A DNA stretch of 64,000 nt from Streptomyces sp. NRRL F-525 (GTDB lineage Bacteria; Actinomycetota; Actinomycetes; Streptomycetales; Streptomycetaceae). The DNA lies in assembly GCF_000716605.1 (NCBI RefSeq), contig NZ_JNXE01000011.1:1-64000 (forward strand), read 5' to 3'. Position 1 is the first letter of the stretch, and each line of letters begins with the position of its first letter. Below, piece by piece: positions 50,873 through 59,467 of the stretch. The translations under genes were made by a program, and so were the position numbers. Below the pieces are notes generated by a model. That model was not told the DNA's origin and did no database searches. It saw only the letters and a program-made list of their open reading frames with translations.

Positions 50873-52298
50873 CGACCGACCGCACCTCGCCGTGATCGGC
50901 GCGGGCCCGGCGGGACTCGCCGCCACCGTCGCCGCCGCGGCCCACGGCGTCCGCGTCACCCTGATCGACTCGGCGGCGCAGGCGGGCGGCCAGTTCTACC
51001 GACAGCCCGCCACCGAACTGAACGCCGGACGCCCGCAGGCCCTGCACCACCAGTGGCGGACCTGGGAGCGACTGAGGGACGCCCTCGCGCGACACGTGGA
51101 GGCGGGCCGCGTGCGGCATTTGACGGACCATCATGTGTGGCTCGTGGAACGGCGGTTGAAGCAACGGTCCGGCGGTGCTGCCCGAGACGCCTTCACCGTG
51201 CACGCCCTCCTCGGCCCCACCCAGGATGCCCCGGTCGAGGTACACGCCGACGCCGTCCTCCTCGCCACCGGCGGCTACGAGAAGGTCCTCCCGTTCCCCG
51301 GTTGGACCGTTCCCGGGGTCCTCACCGCGGGCGGCGCCCAGGCCATGCTGAAGGGCACCCTCGCCGTCTCCGGACGCACCGCCGTGGTCGCCGGTACCGG
51401 CCCGCTCCTCCTCCCCGTGGCGACCGGCCTCGCGGCAGCCGGAGTCGAGGTGGCCGCCCTCGTCGAGTCCGCCGACCCCAAGGCGTTCGTACGACGAACT
51501 CGAGCACTCGCCGCACAGCCCGGCAAGGTCGCCGAGGGCGCCCGGTACGCGGCCCAACTCCTGCGCCACCGAATCAAGTTGCTCACCCGGAGCGTTGTCG
51601 TCGAGGCCCATGGCGACGAGCGGCTGGAGGCGGTGACCGTCGCCGCACTCGACCCCGACGGGCGTGTCCGGCCCGGTACCGAACGCCGGATCGCGTGCGA
51701 CACGCTCGCCGTCGGGCACGGCATGCTCCCGCACACCGACCTCGCGGAGACGCTGGGCTGCGGGCTCGACGGAGTCGACGTCCAGGTCGACGACGAGCAG
51801 CGCACCGATGTCCCCGGTGTCTGGGCGGCCGGTGAGGCCACCGGCATCGGCGGCGCGGCGCTCTCCCTCGCCGAGGGGCACATCGCGGGACGCTCCGCCG
51901 CCGCGCGCCTGAACGGCACCGAACCCGACCCGAGTTCGTGGGCGTCGGCCGCCAAGTCCCGTACGAAACTGCGGGAGTTCTTCGCCGCCCTCGACACCGT
52001 GTACGCACCGCCCGCCCGTTGGACCGATCTCGTCACCGACGACACCGTGGTCTGCCGCTGCGAGGAGGTCACCGGGGGAGCGATCCGCGAGGCCGTGGAC
52101 GGGCTCGGCGCCGGTGACGTACGGACCGTGAAGCTGCTGACGCGGGCCGGGATGGGCTGGTGCCAAGGGCGGATGTGCGGGCCCGCCGTCGCGGGGCTGG
52201 CCGGATGTGAACTCGCCCCGTCCCGGCGGCCGTTCGCGCGGCCCGTACCGCTCGGGGTGCTGGCCCGTGCCGGGGAGTCCGAACCTGCGCCGGACTGA
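50865..52298 (+). CDS. NAD(P)/FAD oxidoreductase alpha subunit with BFD-type [2Fe-2S] domain
   Basis: A 477-residue subunit of the HcnB/SoxA-like class. Two dinucleotide folds are seen (VIGAGPAGLAATVAAAAHG and AVVAGTGPLLLPVATGLAA), then GVWAAGEATGIGGAALS, and a C-terminal cluster domain with VCRCEEVT and WCQGRMC. It completes the three-part dehydrogenase with the two preceding genes. ATG 50865 lies inside the end of the upstream gene. Confidence 0.92.
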   Translation: MADDRPHLAVIGAGPAGLAATVAAAAHGVRVTLIDSAAQAGGQFYRQPATELNAGRPQALHHQWRTWERLRDALARHVEAGRVRHLTDHHVWLVERRLKQRSGGAARDAFTVHALLGPTQDAPVEVHADAVLLATGGYEKVLPFPGWTVPGVLTAGGAQAMLKGTLAVSGRTAVVAGTGPLLLPVATGLAAAGVEVAALVESADPKAFVRRTRALAAQPGKVAEGARYAAQLLRHRIKLLTRSVVVEAHGDERLEAVTVAALDPDGRVRPGTERRIACDTLAVGHGMLPHTDLAETLGCGLDGVDVQVDDEQRTDVPGVWAAGEATGIGGAALSLAEGHIAGRSAAARLNGTEPDPSSWASAAKSRTKLREFFAALDTVYAPPARWTDLVTDDTVVCRCEEVTGGAIREAVDGLGAGDVRTVKLLTRAGMGWCQGRMCGPAVAGLAGCELAPSRRPFARPVPLGVLARAGESEPAPD

Positions 52299-52352
52299 CC
52301 GTACGCCCTGTTCACCAGTGAAATGCCACGAGCTATCGAGATGGGACTCCCT

Positions 52353-53249
52353 ATGACCACCACCCCGAACCGCCCCTGGCGCGGCGTCCTCGTCGCCACC
52401 GCCCTCCCGCTGACCTCCGAACTCGCCGTCGACTACGACAAGTTCGCCGAGCACTGCGCCTGGCTGGTCGAGAACGGCTGCGACGGTGTCGTGCCGAACG
52501 GCTCGCTCGGCGAGTACCAGGTACTCACGCCCGAGGAGCGCGCCAAGGTCGTCGAGACGGCCGTCGCCGCGATCGGCGGCGCTCGCGTGATGCCCGGTGT
52601 CGCCGCCTACGGCTCCGCCGAGTCCCGCCGCTGGGCCGAGCAGGCGCGCGACGCCGGCTGTGCCTCCGTGATGCTGCTGCCGCCCAACGCCTATCGCGCC
52701 GACGAGCGTTCGGTCCTCGCGCACTACGCCGAGGTCGCGAAGGCGGGCGTGCCGATCGTGGCGTACAACAACCCCATCGACACCAAGGTCGACCTGGTGC
52801 CGGAGCTGCTCGCGAAGCTGCACGGCGAGGGGTACATCCAGGCCGTCAAGGAGTTCTCCGGCGATGTCCGCCGCGCCTACCAGCTCGCCGAACTCGCCCC
52901 GGAACTCGATCTGTTGATCGGTGCCGACGACGTCCTGCTGGAGCTCGCGCTCGCGGGTGCGAAGGGTTGGGTCGCGGGTTACCCGAACGCGCTGCCCGCC
53001 GCGTCCGTCGAGCTGTACCACGCGGCGGTCGACGGCGACCTGGCCACGGCGAAGAAGCTGTACGAGCAGCTGCACCCGCTGTTGCGCTGGGACTCCAAGG
53101 TCGAGTTCGTGCAGGCCATCAAGCTGTCCATGGACATCGTGGGTCGGCACGGCGGACCGGTCCGTCCGCCGCGCGTCCCGCTGCTGCCCGAGCAGGAGGC
53201 GACCGTGCGGGCGGCCACCGAGAAGGCGGTCGCGGCGGGGCTCGCGTAG
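52353..53249 (+). CDS. DapA-family deaminase (pyrroline-4-hydroxy-2-carboxylate deaminase role)
   Basis: A 298-residue aldolase-barrel enzyme of the dihydrodipicolinate synthase family. The Schiff-base Lys166 is in YIQAVKEFSGD and the catalytic Tyr138 in PIVAYNNPID; GSLGEYQ replaces the usual GTTGE. Next to a hydroxyproline epimerase and dehydrogenase, the family member expected is the deaminase that turns pyrroline-4-hydroxy-2-carboxylate into 2-oxoglutarate semialdehyde. ATG 52353 is used (GGGA seven bases before it); ATG 52341 is possible. Confidence 0.88.
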   Translation: MTTTPNRPWRGVLVATALPLTSELAVDYDKFAEHCAWLVENGCDGVVPNGSLGEYQVLTPEERAKVVETAVAAIGGARVMPGVAAYGSAESRRWAEQARDAGCASVMLLPPNAYRADERSVLAHYAEVAKAGVPIVAYNNPIDTKVDLVPELLAKLHGEGYIQAVKEFSGDVRRAYQLAELAPELDLLIGADDVLLELALAGAKGWVAGYPNALPAASVELYHAAVDGDLATAKKLYEQLHPLLRWDSKVEFVQAIKLSMDIVGRHGGPVRPPRVPLLPEQEATVRAATEKAVAAGLA

Positions 53250-53289
53250 TCAACGGCACAGTGGTTCACCGGCATTCATCAGGAGCGTC

Positions 53290-54291
53290 ATGCGCAGCAA
53301 ACTCGTCCTGCACGCCGTCGACTCGCACACCGAGGGCATGCCCACCCGCGTGATCGCCGGCGGCATCGGCACGATCCCCGGTGCGACCATGAACGAGCGG
53401 CGGCTGTACTTCCGCGAACACCGCGACCAGATCCGGCAGTTCCTGATGAACGAGCCGCGCGGCCACTCCGCGATGAGCGGCGCGATCCTCCAGCCGCCCA
53501 CCCGCCCCGACTGTGACTGGGGCGTCGTCTACATCGAGGTCTCCGGCTATCTGCCGATGTGCGGGCACGGCACGATCGGCGTGGCCACCGTGCTCGTCGA
53601 GACGGGCATGGTCGAGGTCGTCGAGCCGGTCACCACGATCCGGCTCGACACCCCGGCCGGACTCGTCGTCGCCGAAGTCGCAGTAGAGAACGGCGCGGCG
53701 AAGAACGTCACCCTCAAGAACGTCCCGTCGTTCTCCGTCGGCCTCGACCGCAAGATCACCCTCGCCGACGGGCGGACGGTGACATACGACATGGCGTACG
53801 GCGGCAATTTCTACGCCATCCTGCCGCTGGACCAGTTCGAGCTGCCGTTGGACCGGTCCCGCAAGGACGACATCATCAAGGCGGGCCTGTCCCTCATGGA
53901 GGCGATCAACGACCGGGACGAGCCGGTCCACCCCGAGGACGACTCCATTCGCGGCTGCCATCACGTCCACCTGTACGCGCCCGGCGCCACCGCCCGGTAC
54001 TCCCGACACGCGATGGCGATCCACCCGGGCTGGTTCGACCGCTCACCCTGCGGAACGGGCACCAGCGCCCGCATGGCGCAGCTCCACGCGCGCGGTGAAC
54101 TCCCTTTGCACACCGAGTTCGTGAACGAGTCCTTCATCGGTACGCAGTTCACCGGGCGGCTCCTCGACACCACCGAGGTCGCCGGAGTCCCCGCCGTCGT
54201 GCCCAGCTTCACCGGCCGGGCCTGGATCACCGGGACCGCCCAGTACCTGCTCGATCCCGCCGATCCGTTCCCGGGCGGATTCATCCTCTAG
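53290..54291 (+). CDS. 4-hydroxyproline 2-epimerase (proline racemase family)
   Basis: A 333-residue epimerase. Both catalytic cysteines are present: Cys91 in PMCGHGTIG and Cys254 in SPCGTGTSARMA. This marks a true racemase/epimerase, since trans-3-hydroxyproline dehydratases carry Thr at the second site. It turns trans-4-hydroxy-L-proline into the cis-D form used by the dehydrogenase encoded upstream. ATG 53290 has AGGAG upstream. A pure proline racemase is possible, but the pathway genes favour hydroxyproline. Confidence 0.92.
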   Translation: MRSKLVLHAVDSHTEGMPTRVIAGGIGTIPGATMNERRLYFREHRDQIRQFLMNEPRGHSAMSGAILQPPTRPDCDWGVVYIEVSGYLPMCGHGTIGVATVLVETGMVEVVEPVTTIRLDTPAGLVVAEVAVENGAAKNVTLKNVPSFSVGLDRKITLADGRTVTYDMAYGGNFYAILPLDQFELPLDRSRKDDIIKAGLSLMEAINDRDEPVHPEDDSIRGCHHVHLYAPGATARYSRHAMAIHPGWFDRSPCGTGTSARMAQLHARGELPLHTEFVNESFIGTQFTGRLLDTTEVAGVPAVVPSFTGRAWITGTAQYLLDPADPFPGGFIL

Positions 54292-54315
54292 ACCGGGGAT
54301 AATGGCCGGTCACGC

Positions 54316-54345
54316 GTGACATTGCACCGTGGGTGACCTTGCACC
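54316..54345 (+). promoter_or_regulatory. Two direct copies of the candidate GntR site before the GntR gene
   Basis: GTGACATTGCACC (54316-54328) and GTGACCTTGCACC (54333-54345) are repeated 17 bp apart, 15 bp upstream of the start codon. The same element in the form GTGACATAGTAC lies at the start of the dehydrogenase operon. Confidence 0.6.
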
Positions 54346-54360
54346 ACTAGGAGACTTCCG

Positions 54361-55056
54361 ATGGCCGTCCAGCGAGCCAGCGCCCCGCCCGCCACCGCTC
54401 CGGACCTGCCCACGCTGGGCGGCAAGAAGAGCAGTTATCGCGAGCGGGTCGTCGACGCCCTGCGGGCCGCGATGATCGCGGGGGAGCTGCGGCCCGGCGA
54501 GGTGTACTCCGCGCCGACACTCGCCGCCCGCTTCGGTGTCTCGGCGACCCCGGTGCGCGAGGCCATGCTGGACCTGGCCAAGGAGGGGCTGGTGGACACC
54601 GTCCCGAACAAGGGGTTCCGGGTCACCGCCGTCTCCGAGAAGCAGCTCGACGAGTACACGCACATCCGCGCCCTGATCGAGATCCCCACGGTGGTGGGGC
54701 TGGCCGGGACCGCCGACCCCGTCTCGCTGGAGGCGCTGCGCCCGGCCGCCCGGGAGATCGTCCACGCGGCCGTGGCCGGTGACCTCATCGCGTACGTCGA
54801 GGCGGACACCCGCTTCCATCTCGGGTTGCTCGCGCTCGCGGGCAACGCCCACCTCGTCGAGGTCGTCGGTGATCTGCGGGGGCGGTCCCGCCTCTACGGG
54901 CTGACCGCCCTCGTCAAGGCAGGGCGGTTGCTGGCCTCCGCGCAGGAGCATCTGGAGCTGCTGGACGCGCTGTTGGACCGTGACAAGGCGGCCGTGCGTG
55001 ACATCATGACCCGGCACCTGGGGCACGTCCGCGGACTGTGGGCCGCCCACGACTGA
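54361..55056 (+). CDS. GntR regulator, FadR/FCD subfamily (hydroxyproline operon)
   Basis: A 231-residue regulator. The HTH is YSAPTLAARFGVSATPVREAMLDLAKEGLV, the wing is PNKGFRV, and the FCD effector domain has the metal-ligand pattern ADTRFHLGLLALAGN and the late His in TRHLGHVRGL. ATG 54361 has AGGAG upstream. Its position after the catabolic genes and the shared GTGACAT element make it the likely regulator of the operon. Confidence 0.92.
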   Translation: MAVQRASAPPATAPDLPTLGGKKSSYRERVVDALRAAMIAGELRPGEVYSAPTLAARFGVSATPVREAMLDLAKEGLVDTVPNKGFRVTAVSEKQLDEYTHIRALIEIPTVVGLAGTADPVSLEALRPAAREIVHAAVAGDLIAYVEADTRFHLGLLALAGNAHLVEVVGDLRGRSRLYGLTALVKAGRLLASAQEHLELLDALLDRDKAAVRDIMTRHLGHVRGLWAAHD

Positions 55057-55100
55057 CCGGGGCCGGGAGCCGGGAACGGCTTGATCCGAACGCCTCATAA

Positions 55101-55135
55101 CGCAAACCACTTGCGTATCTTGCGCTATTCTTGCG
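55101..55135. promoter_or_regulatory. MalR-like operator array before the LacI gene
   Basis: CGCAAACCACTTGCG (55101-55115) is a perfect 5-5-5 inverted repeat, followed by two more TTGCG units at 55120 and 55131. The array runs to within four bases of the ATG at 55139; with no ribosome binding site visible, the mRNA is short-leadered or leaderless. A related CTGCG...CTTGCG pair lies at 56169-56185 before the binding-protein gene. Confidence 0.65.
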
Positions 55136-55138
55136 CAC

Positions 55139-56137
55139 ATGACGCGACGACTTGCTGAGGTGGCGAAGAAGGTCGGGGTCAGCGAGGCCACGGTCAGCCG
55201 GGTGCTCAACGGCAAACCCGGAGTCTCCGAGCCCACCCGGCAGGCGGTGCTCTCCGCCCTGGACGTTCTGGGCTACGAGCGGCCCACGCAGTTGCGCGGG
55301 GAGCGCGCGCGGCTCGTGGGTCTGGTGCTGCCCGAGCTGCAGAACCCCATCTTCCCCGCCTTCGCCGAGGTGATCGGCGGCGCGCTCGCCCAACTCGGTC
55401 TGACCCCGGTGCTCTGCACCCAGACCAAGGGCGGCGTCTCCGAGGCCGACTACGTGACCCTGCTGCTCCAACAGCAGGTCTCCGGCGTCGTGTTCGCCGG
55501 CGGGCTCTACGCGCAGGCGGACGCGCCGCACGACCACTACCGGCTGCTCGCCGAGCGCAACATCCCGGTCGTCCTGGTCAACGCGGCCATCGACCACCTC
55601 GGTTTCCCGGCCGTGTCCTGCGACGACGCGGTCGCCGTCGAGCAGGCCTGGCGGCACCTCGCCTCCCTCGGCCACGAGCGCATCGGGCTCGTCCTCGGCC
55701 CCGCCGACCACATGCCGTCCGCAAGGAAGTTGGCCGCCGCGCGGGCCCTGGCGGCCGACCTGCCCGACGAGTTCGTCGCCCGCGCCATCTTCTCCATCGA
55801 GGGCGGCCACGCCGCGGCCTCCCGGCTGATCGACCGGGGCGTCACCGGCATCATCTGCGCCAGCGACCCCCTCGCCCTGGGTGCGATAAGGGCCGCCCGC
55901 CGCAAGGGACTTGACGTCCCGTCACAGATTTCTGTCGTGGGTTACGACGACTCCGCCTTCATGAACTGCACCGAGCCCCCGCTGACCACCGTCCGCCAGC
56001 CCATCGAGGCCATGGGCCGGGCCGCCGTGGAGCTGCTCAACTCACAGGTCGGCGGCACCGCCGTACCGGCCGAGGAGCTGCTCTTCGAACCGGAACTGGT
56101 AGTGCGTGGTTCCACCGCGCAAGCCCCGCGCGGCTGA
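55139..56137 (+). CDS. LacI-family repressor of the alpha-glucan locus (MalR-like)
   Basis: A 332-residue regulator. The LacI HTH is RLAEVAKKVGVSEATVSRVLNGK, with the hinge region and a periplasmic-binding-type effector domain (LVGLVLPELQNPIFPAFAE, VSCDDAVAVEQAW, GIICASDPLALGAIRAAR, VVGYDDSAF). It lies directly before the transporter genes and probably represses them until maltose-type sugars arrive. ATG 55139 is the start. Confidence 0.93.
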   Translation: MTRRLAEVAKKVGVSEATVSRVLNGKPGVSEPTRQAVLSALDVLGYERPTQLRGERARLVGLVLPELQNPIFPAFAEVIGGALAQLGLTPVLCTQTKGGVSEADYVTLLLQQQVSGVVFAGGLYAQADAPHDHYRLLAERNIPVVLVNAAIDHLGFPAVSCDDAVAVEQAWRHLASLGHERIGLVLGPADHMPSARKLAAARALAADLPDEFVARAIFSIEGGHAAASRLIDRGVTGIICASDPLALGAIRAARRKGLDVPSQISVVGYDDSAFMNCTEPPLTTVRQPIEAMGRAAVELLNSQVGGTAVPAEELLFEPELVVRGSTAQAPRG

Positions 56138-56159
56138 GCGTCAGCGCGCTGTCGAATAA

Positions 56160-56190
56160 TTACAGATTCTGCGCGACATCTTGCGGACAG
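56160..56190 (+). promoter_or_regulatory. Candidate LacI-protein site before the binding-protein gene
   Basis: CTGCGCGACATCTTGCGG (56169-56186) carries the same CTTGCG element found before the LacI gene. It lies in the 110-bp gap that should hold the transporter promoter. Confidence 0.45.
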
Positions 56191-56247
56191 GTGTCGGCGG
56201 TGCTTGAGTGTGCGGCGCCCACCGCTCCTGCCCAGAGGGGTCCACCG

Positions 56248-57594
56248 ATGAGAAGCACCGGGTTCCGCCGCACCTTCGCCGCGATCGGCGTCTGTTCTCT
56301 CGCGCTCACTGCCTCCGCCTGCGGGTCCGGCGACGACTCGGCGAGTGGCAAGACACGCATCACGGTCAACTGCGAGCCGCCCAAGAGCGCCAAGGTCGAC
56401 CGCAAGTTCTTCGACTCCGATGTCGCGGCCTTCGAGAAGAAGAACCCGGACATCGACGTCGTCACCCACGACGCGTTCCCCTGCCAGGACCCGAAGACCT
56501 TCGACGCCAAACTCGCCGGCGGCCAGATGGAGGACGTGTTCTACACGTACTTCACCGACGCCAAGCACGTCGTCGACATCAACCAGGCCGCCGATCTCAC
56601 GCCGTACATCAAGGAGTTGAAGAGTTACGACACGCTGCAGAAGCAGCTGCGTGACATCTACACCGTCGACGGCAAGATCTACGGCATCCCGCGCACCGGC
56701 TACTCGATGGGCCTGATCTACAACCGCAAGCTCTTCCAGCAGGCCGGCCTCGACCCCGACAAGGCGCCGACGACCTGGGCCGAGGTCCGGGCCGACGCCA
56801 AGAAGATAGCCGCGCTCGGCAACGGCACCGTCGGCTACGCCGACTACAGCGCCCAGAACCAAGGGGGTTGGCACTTCACCGCCGAGATGTACTCGCAGGG
56901 CGGCGACGTAGTCAGCGCCGACGGCAAGAAGGCGACCATCGACACGCCCCAGGGCCACGCCGTGCTGCAGAACCTGCACGACATGCGCTGGACCGACAAC
57001 TCGATGGGCAGCAAGCAGCTCCTGGTCATCAACGACGTGCAGCAGCTGATGGGTTCGGGCAAGCTCGGCATGTACCTCTCCGCGCCGGACAACATCCCGA
57101 TCCTGGTCAAGGAGAAGGGCGGCAACTACGACGACCTCGCCCTCGGCCCGATGCCCGGCGGCCAGGGCACGCTCATCGGCGGCGACGGCTACATGTTCAA
57201 CAAGCACGACACGCCCGCCCAGATCCGCGCCGGCCTCAAGTGGCTCGACAGCATGTTCCTCACCCCGGGCAGCGGCTTCCTCGGCGACTACGCCCGCGCC
57301 AAGAAGGCCAACGCACCCGTCGGACTGCCCGAACCGCGCCTGTTCAGCGGCGCCGCCGACGCCAAGGACCAGCAGGTCAAGAAGGCCAACTCCAATGTCC
57401 CGGTGGCGAATTACCAGGCCTTCCTCGACGGCAACCAGTCGCTCCAGATGAAGATCGAGCCGCCGGACGCCCAGCAGATCTACTCCGTCCTCGACGGAGC
57501 CGTCTCCGCCGTCCTCACCAAGAAGGACGCGAACATCGACCAACTCCTCAAGGACGCCTCCGGAAAGATCGACGGCATCCTGGCCCGGGGCTGA
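56248..57594 (+). CDS. Sugar ABC transporter substrate-binding lipoprotein (MalE type)
   Basis: A 448-residue lipoprotein (lipobox in TASAC) of the CUT1 binding-protein family: RKFFDSDVAAFEKKNPDIDV, GKIYGIPRTGYSMGLIYN, GWHFTAEMYSQGGDVV and GGDGYMFN. It should bind an alpha-glucan oligosaccharide released by the secreted enzyme encoded downstream. ATG 56248 follows AGAGGGG; an upstream in-frame GTG at 56191 would precede the signal. Confidence 0.92.
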   Translation: MRSTGFRRTFAAIGVCSLALTASACGSGDDSASGKTRITVNCEPPKSAKVDRKFFDSDVAAFEKKNPDIDVVTHDAFPCQDPKTFDAKLAGGQMEDVFYTYFTDAKHVVDINQAADLTPYIKELKSYDTLQKQLRDIYTVDGKIYGIPRTGYSMGLIYNRKLFQQAGLDPDKAPTTWAEVRADAKKIAALGNGTVGYADYSAQNQGGWHFTAEMYSQGGDVVSADGKKATIDTPQGHAVLQNLHDMRWTDNSMGSKQLLVINDVQQLMGSGKLGMYLSAPDNIPILVKEKGGNYDDLALGPMPGGQGTLIGGDGYMFNKHDTPAQIRAGLKWLDSMFLTPGSGFLGDYARAKKANAPVGLPEPRLFSGAADAKDQQVKKANSNVPVANYQAFLDGNQSLQMKIEPPDAQQIYSVLDGAVSAVLTKKDANIDQLLKDASGKIDGILARG

Positions 57595-57598
57595 CCCG

Positions 57599-58555
57599 AT
57601 GACCCGGACGGCCACCCGGAGTCCCGTCGAGCCGACGGCGGTACGACAGGTCCAGGCGCCGCCCCCGCCAAGGGGGTTGGGGCGGCGCCGCCTCATCGAC
57701 CAGGCCCGCGCCTACGCCTTCCTCATCGGCGGCCTGATCTGCTTCGCCCTGTTCTCCTGGTACCCGGCGATCCGCGCGGTCGTGATCGCCTTCCAGAAGT
57801 ACACGCCCGGCTCCTCGCCCGAGTGGGTCGGCACCGACAACTTCACCCAGGTCTGGCACGACCCCGAGTTCGCCGATGCGTGGCGCAACACCCTCGTCTT
57901 CACGGTGCTGGCCCTGCTCATCGGCTTCGCGATCCCGTTCGTACTCGCCCTGGTCCTCAACGAGTTGAGGCACTGGAAGGCGTTCTTCAGGGTCGTCGTC
58001 TACCTCCCGGTGATGATCCCGCCGGTGGTCACCGCCCTGCTGTGGAAGTGGTTCTACGACCCGGGAGCCGGCCTCGCCAACGAGACGCTGCGCTTCCTGC
58101 ACCTGCCCACCTCGAACTGGTCCAACGGCACCGACACCGCCCTCATCTCCCTGGTGATCGTGGCCACTTGGGCCAACCTGGGCGGCACCGTCCTGATCTA
58201 CCTGGCCGCGCTCCAGTCCATCCCGGGCGAGCTGTACGAGGCCGCAGAACTGGACGGCGCGAGCCTGCTGCAACGCGTCCGGCATGTGACGATCCCTCAG
58301 ACCCGGTTCGTCATCCTGATGCTGATGCTCCTTCAGATCATCGCCACGATGCAGGTGTTCACCGAACCGTTCGTCATCACCGGCGGCGGACCGGAGAGCG
58401 CCACCGTCACCGTCCTCTACCTGATCTACAAATACGCCTTCCTCTACAACGACTTCGGCGGCGCCTGCGCGCTCAGCGTGATGCTCCTCGTGCTGCTCGG
58501 CGTCTTCTCGGCCCTCTATCTGCGGCTGACCCGCTCCGGAGAGGACGACCTGTGA
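57599..58555 (+). CDS. Sugar ABC transporter permease (MalF type)
   Basis: A 318-residue CUT1 permease with six helices and the EAA loop YEAAELDGASLLQRVRHVTIP. It starts four bases after the binding-protein stop and overlaps the next gene by four bases (GTGA). No ATPase gene is in this operon. Confidence 0.94.
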   Translation: MTRTATRSPVEPTAVRQVQAPPPPRGLGRRRLIDQARAYAFLIGGLICFALFSWYPAIRAVVIAFQKYTPGSSPEWVGTDNFTQVWHDPEFADAWRNTLVFTVLALLIGFAIPFVLALVLNELRHWKAFFRVVVYLPVMIPPVVTALLWKWFYDPGAGLANETLRFLHLPTSNWSNGTDTALISLVIVATWANLGGTVLIYLAALQSIPGELYEAAELDGASLLQRVRHVTIPQTRFVILMLMLLQIIATMQVFTEPFVITGGGPESATVTVLYLIYKYAFLYNDFGGACALSVMLLVLLGVFSALYLRLTRSGEDDL

Positions 58556-59427
58556 CCACCCGCACGCTGCTCTCCCCGGCCAGCCTCGCCCGGCCGCGCG
58601 GAAAGGCCGTCTACTGGACGGTGTTCACCGGCGTCGTCGTGCTCTTCGCCCTCGCCTTCCTCTTCCCCGTCTACTGGATGGTCACCGGCGCGATGAAGTC
58701 GCCGGACGAGATCGCGCAGACCCCGCCCACGATCGTGCCGCACCACCTGCACATCAGCGGCTACACCGACGCCTGGGACCTGATGCAGCTCCCGGAACAC
58801 CTGTGGAACACGGTCGTCCAGGCCGCCGGCGCCTGGGCGTTCCAGCTGGTCCTCTGCACGGCCGCCGCCTACGCCCTGTCCAAACTCAAGCCCGCCTTCG
58901 GCAAGTTGATCCTCGGCGGCATCCTGGCGACGCTGATGGTCCCGGCCCAGGCCCTGGTCGTACCCAAGTACCTGACCGCCGCCGACCTCCCGCTGATCCA
59001 CACCAGCCTGCTCAACAGCCCCCTCGGCATCTGGCTGCCCGCAGTCGCCAACGCCTTCAACCTGTATCTCCTCAAGCGGTTCTTCGACCAACTCCCGCGC
59101 GACGTCATGGAAGCCGCCGAGATCGACGGCGCCGGGAAACTCCGCATCCTGTGGTCCATCGTCCTGCCCATGTCCCGCCCCGTGCTCGGCGTCGTGTCGA
59201 TCTTCGCGCTCGTCGCCGTCTGGCAGGACTTCCTGTGGCCGCTGATGGTCTTCTCCGACACCGACAAACAGCCGATCAGCGTGGCACTCGTCCAGCTGTC
59301 CCAGAACATCCAACTGACCGTGCTCATCGCCGCGATGGTGATCGCGAGCATCCCCATGGTCGCGATGTTCCTGGTCTTCCAGCGGCACATCATCGCCGGG
59401 ATCAGCGCGGGCAGCACGAAGGGCTGA
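58552..59427 (+). CDS. Sugar ABC transporter permease (MalG type)
   Basis: A 291-residue permease with six helices and the EAA loop MEAAEIDGAGKLRILWSIVLP. GTG 58552 overlaps the MalF-type stop. It is followed 40 bp later by the alpha-glucosidase gene. Confidence 0.94.
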   Translation: MTTRTLLSPASLARPRGKAVYWTVFTGVVVLFALAFLFPVYWMVTGAMKSPDEIAQTPPTIVPHHLHISGYTDAWDLMQLPEHLWNTVVQAAGAWAFQLVLCTAAAYALSKLKPAFGKLILGGILATLMVPAQALVVPKYLTAADLPLIHTSLLNSPLGIWLPAVANAFNLYLLKRFFDQLPRDVMEAAEIDGAGKLRILWSIVLPMSRPVLGVVSIFALVAVWQDFLWPLMVFSDTDKQPISVALVQLSQNIQLTVLIAAMVIASIPMVAMFLVFQRHIIAGISAGSTKG

Positions 59428-59467
59428 CACCGCCCCCTTCGACGCCCCCGACAGAAAGGCCAGCACC

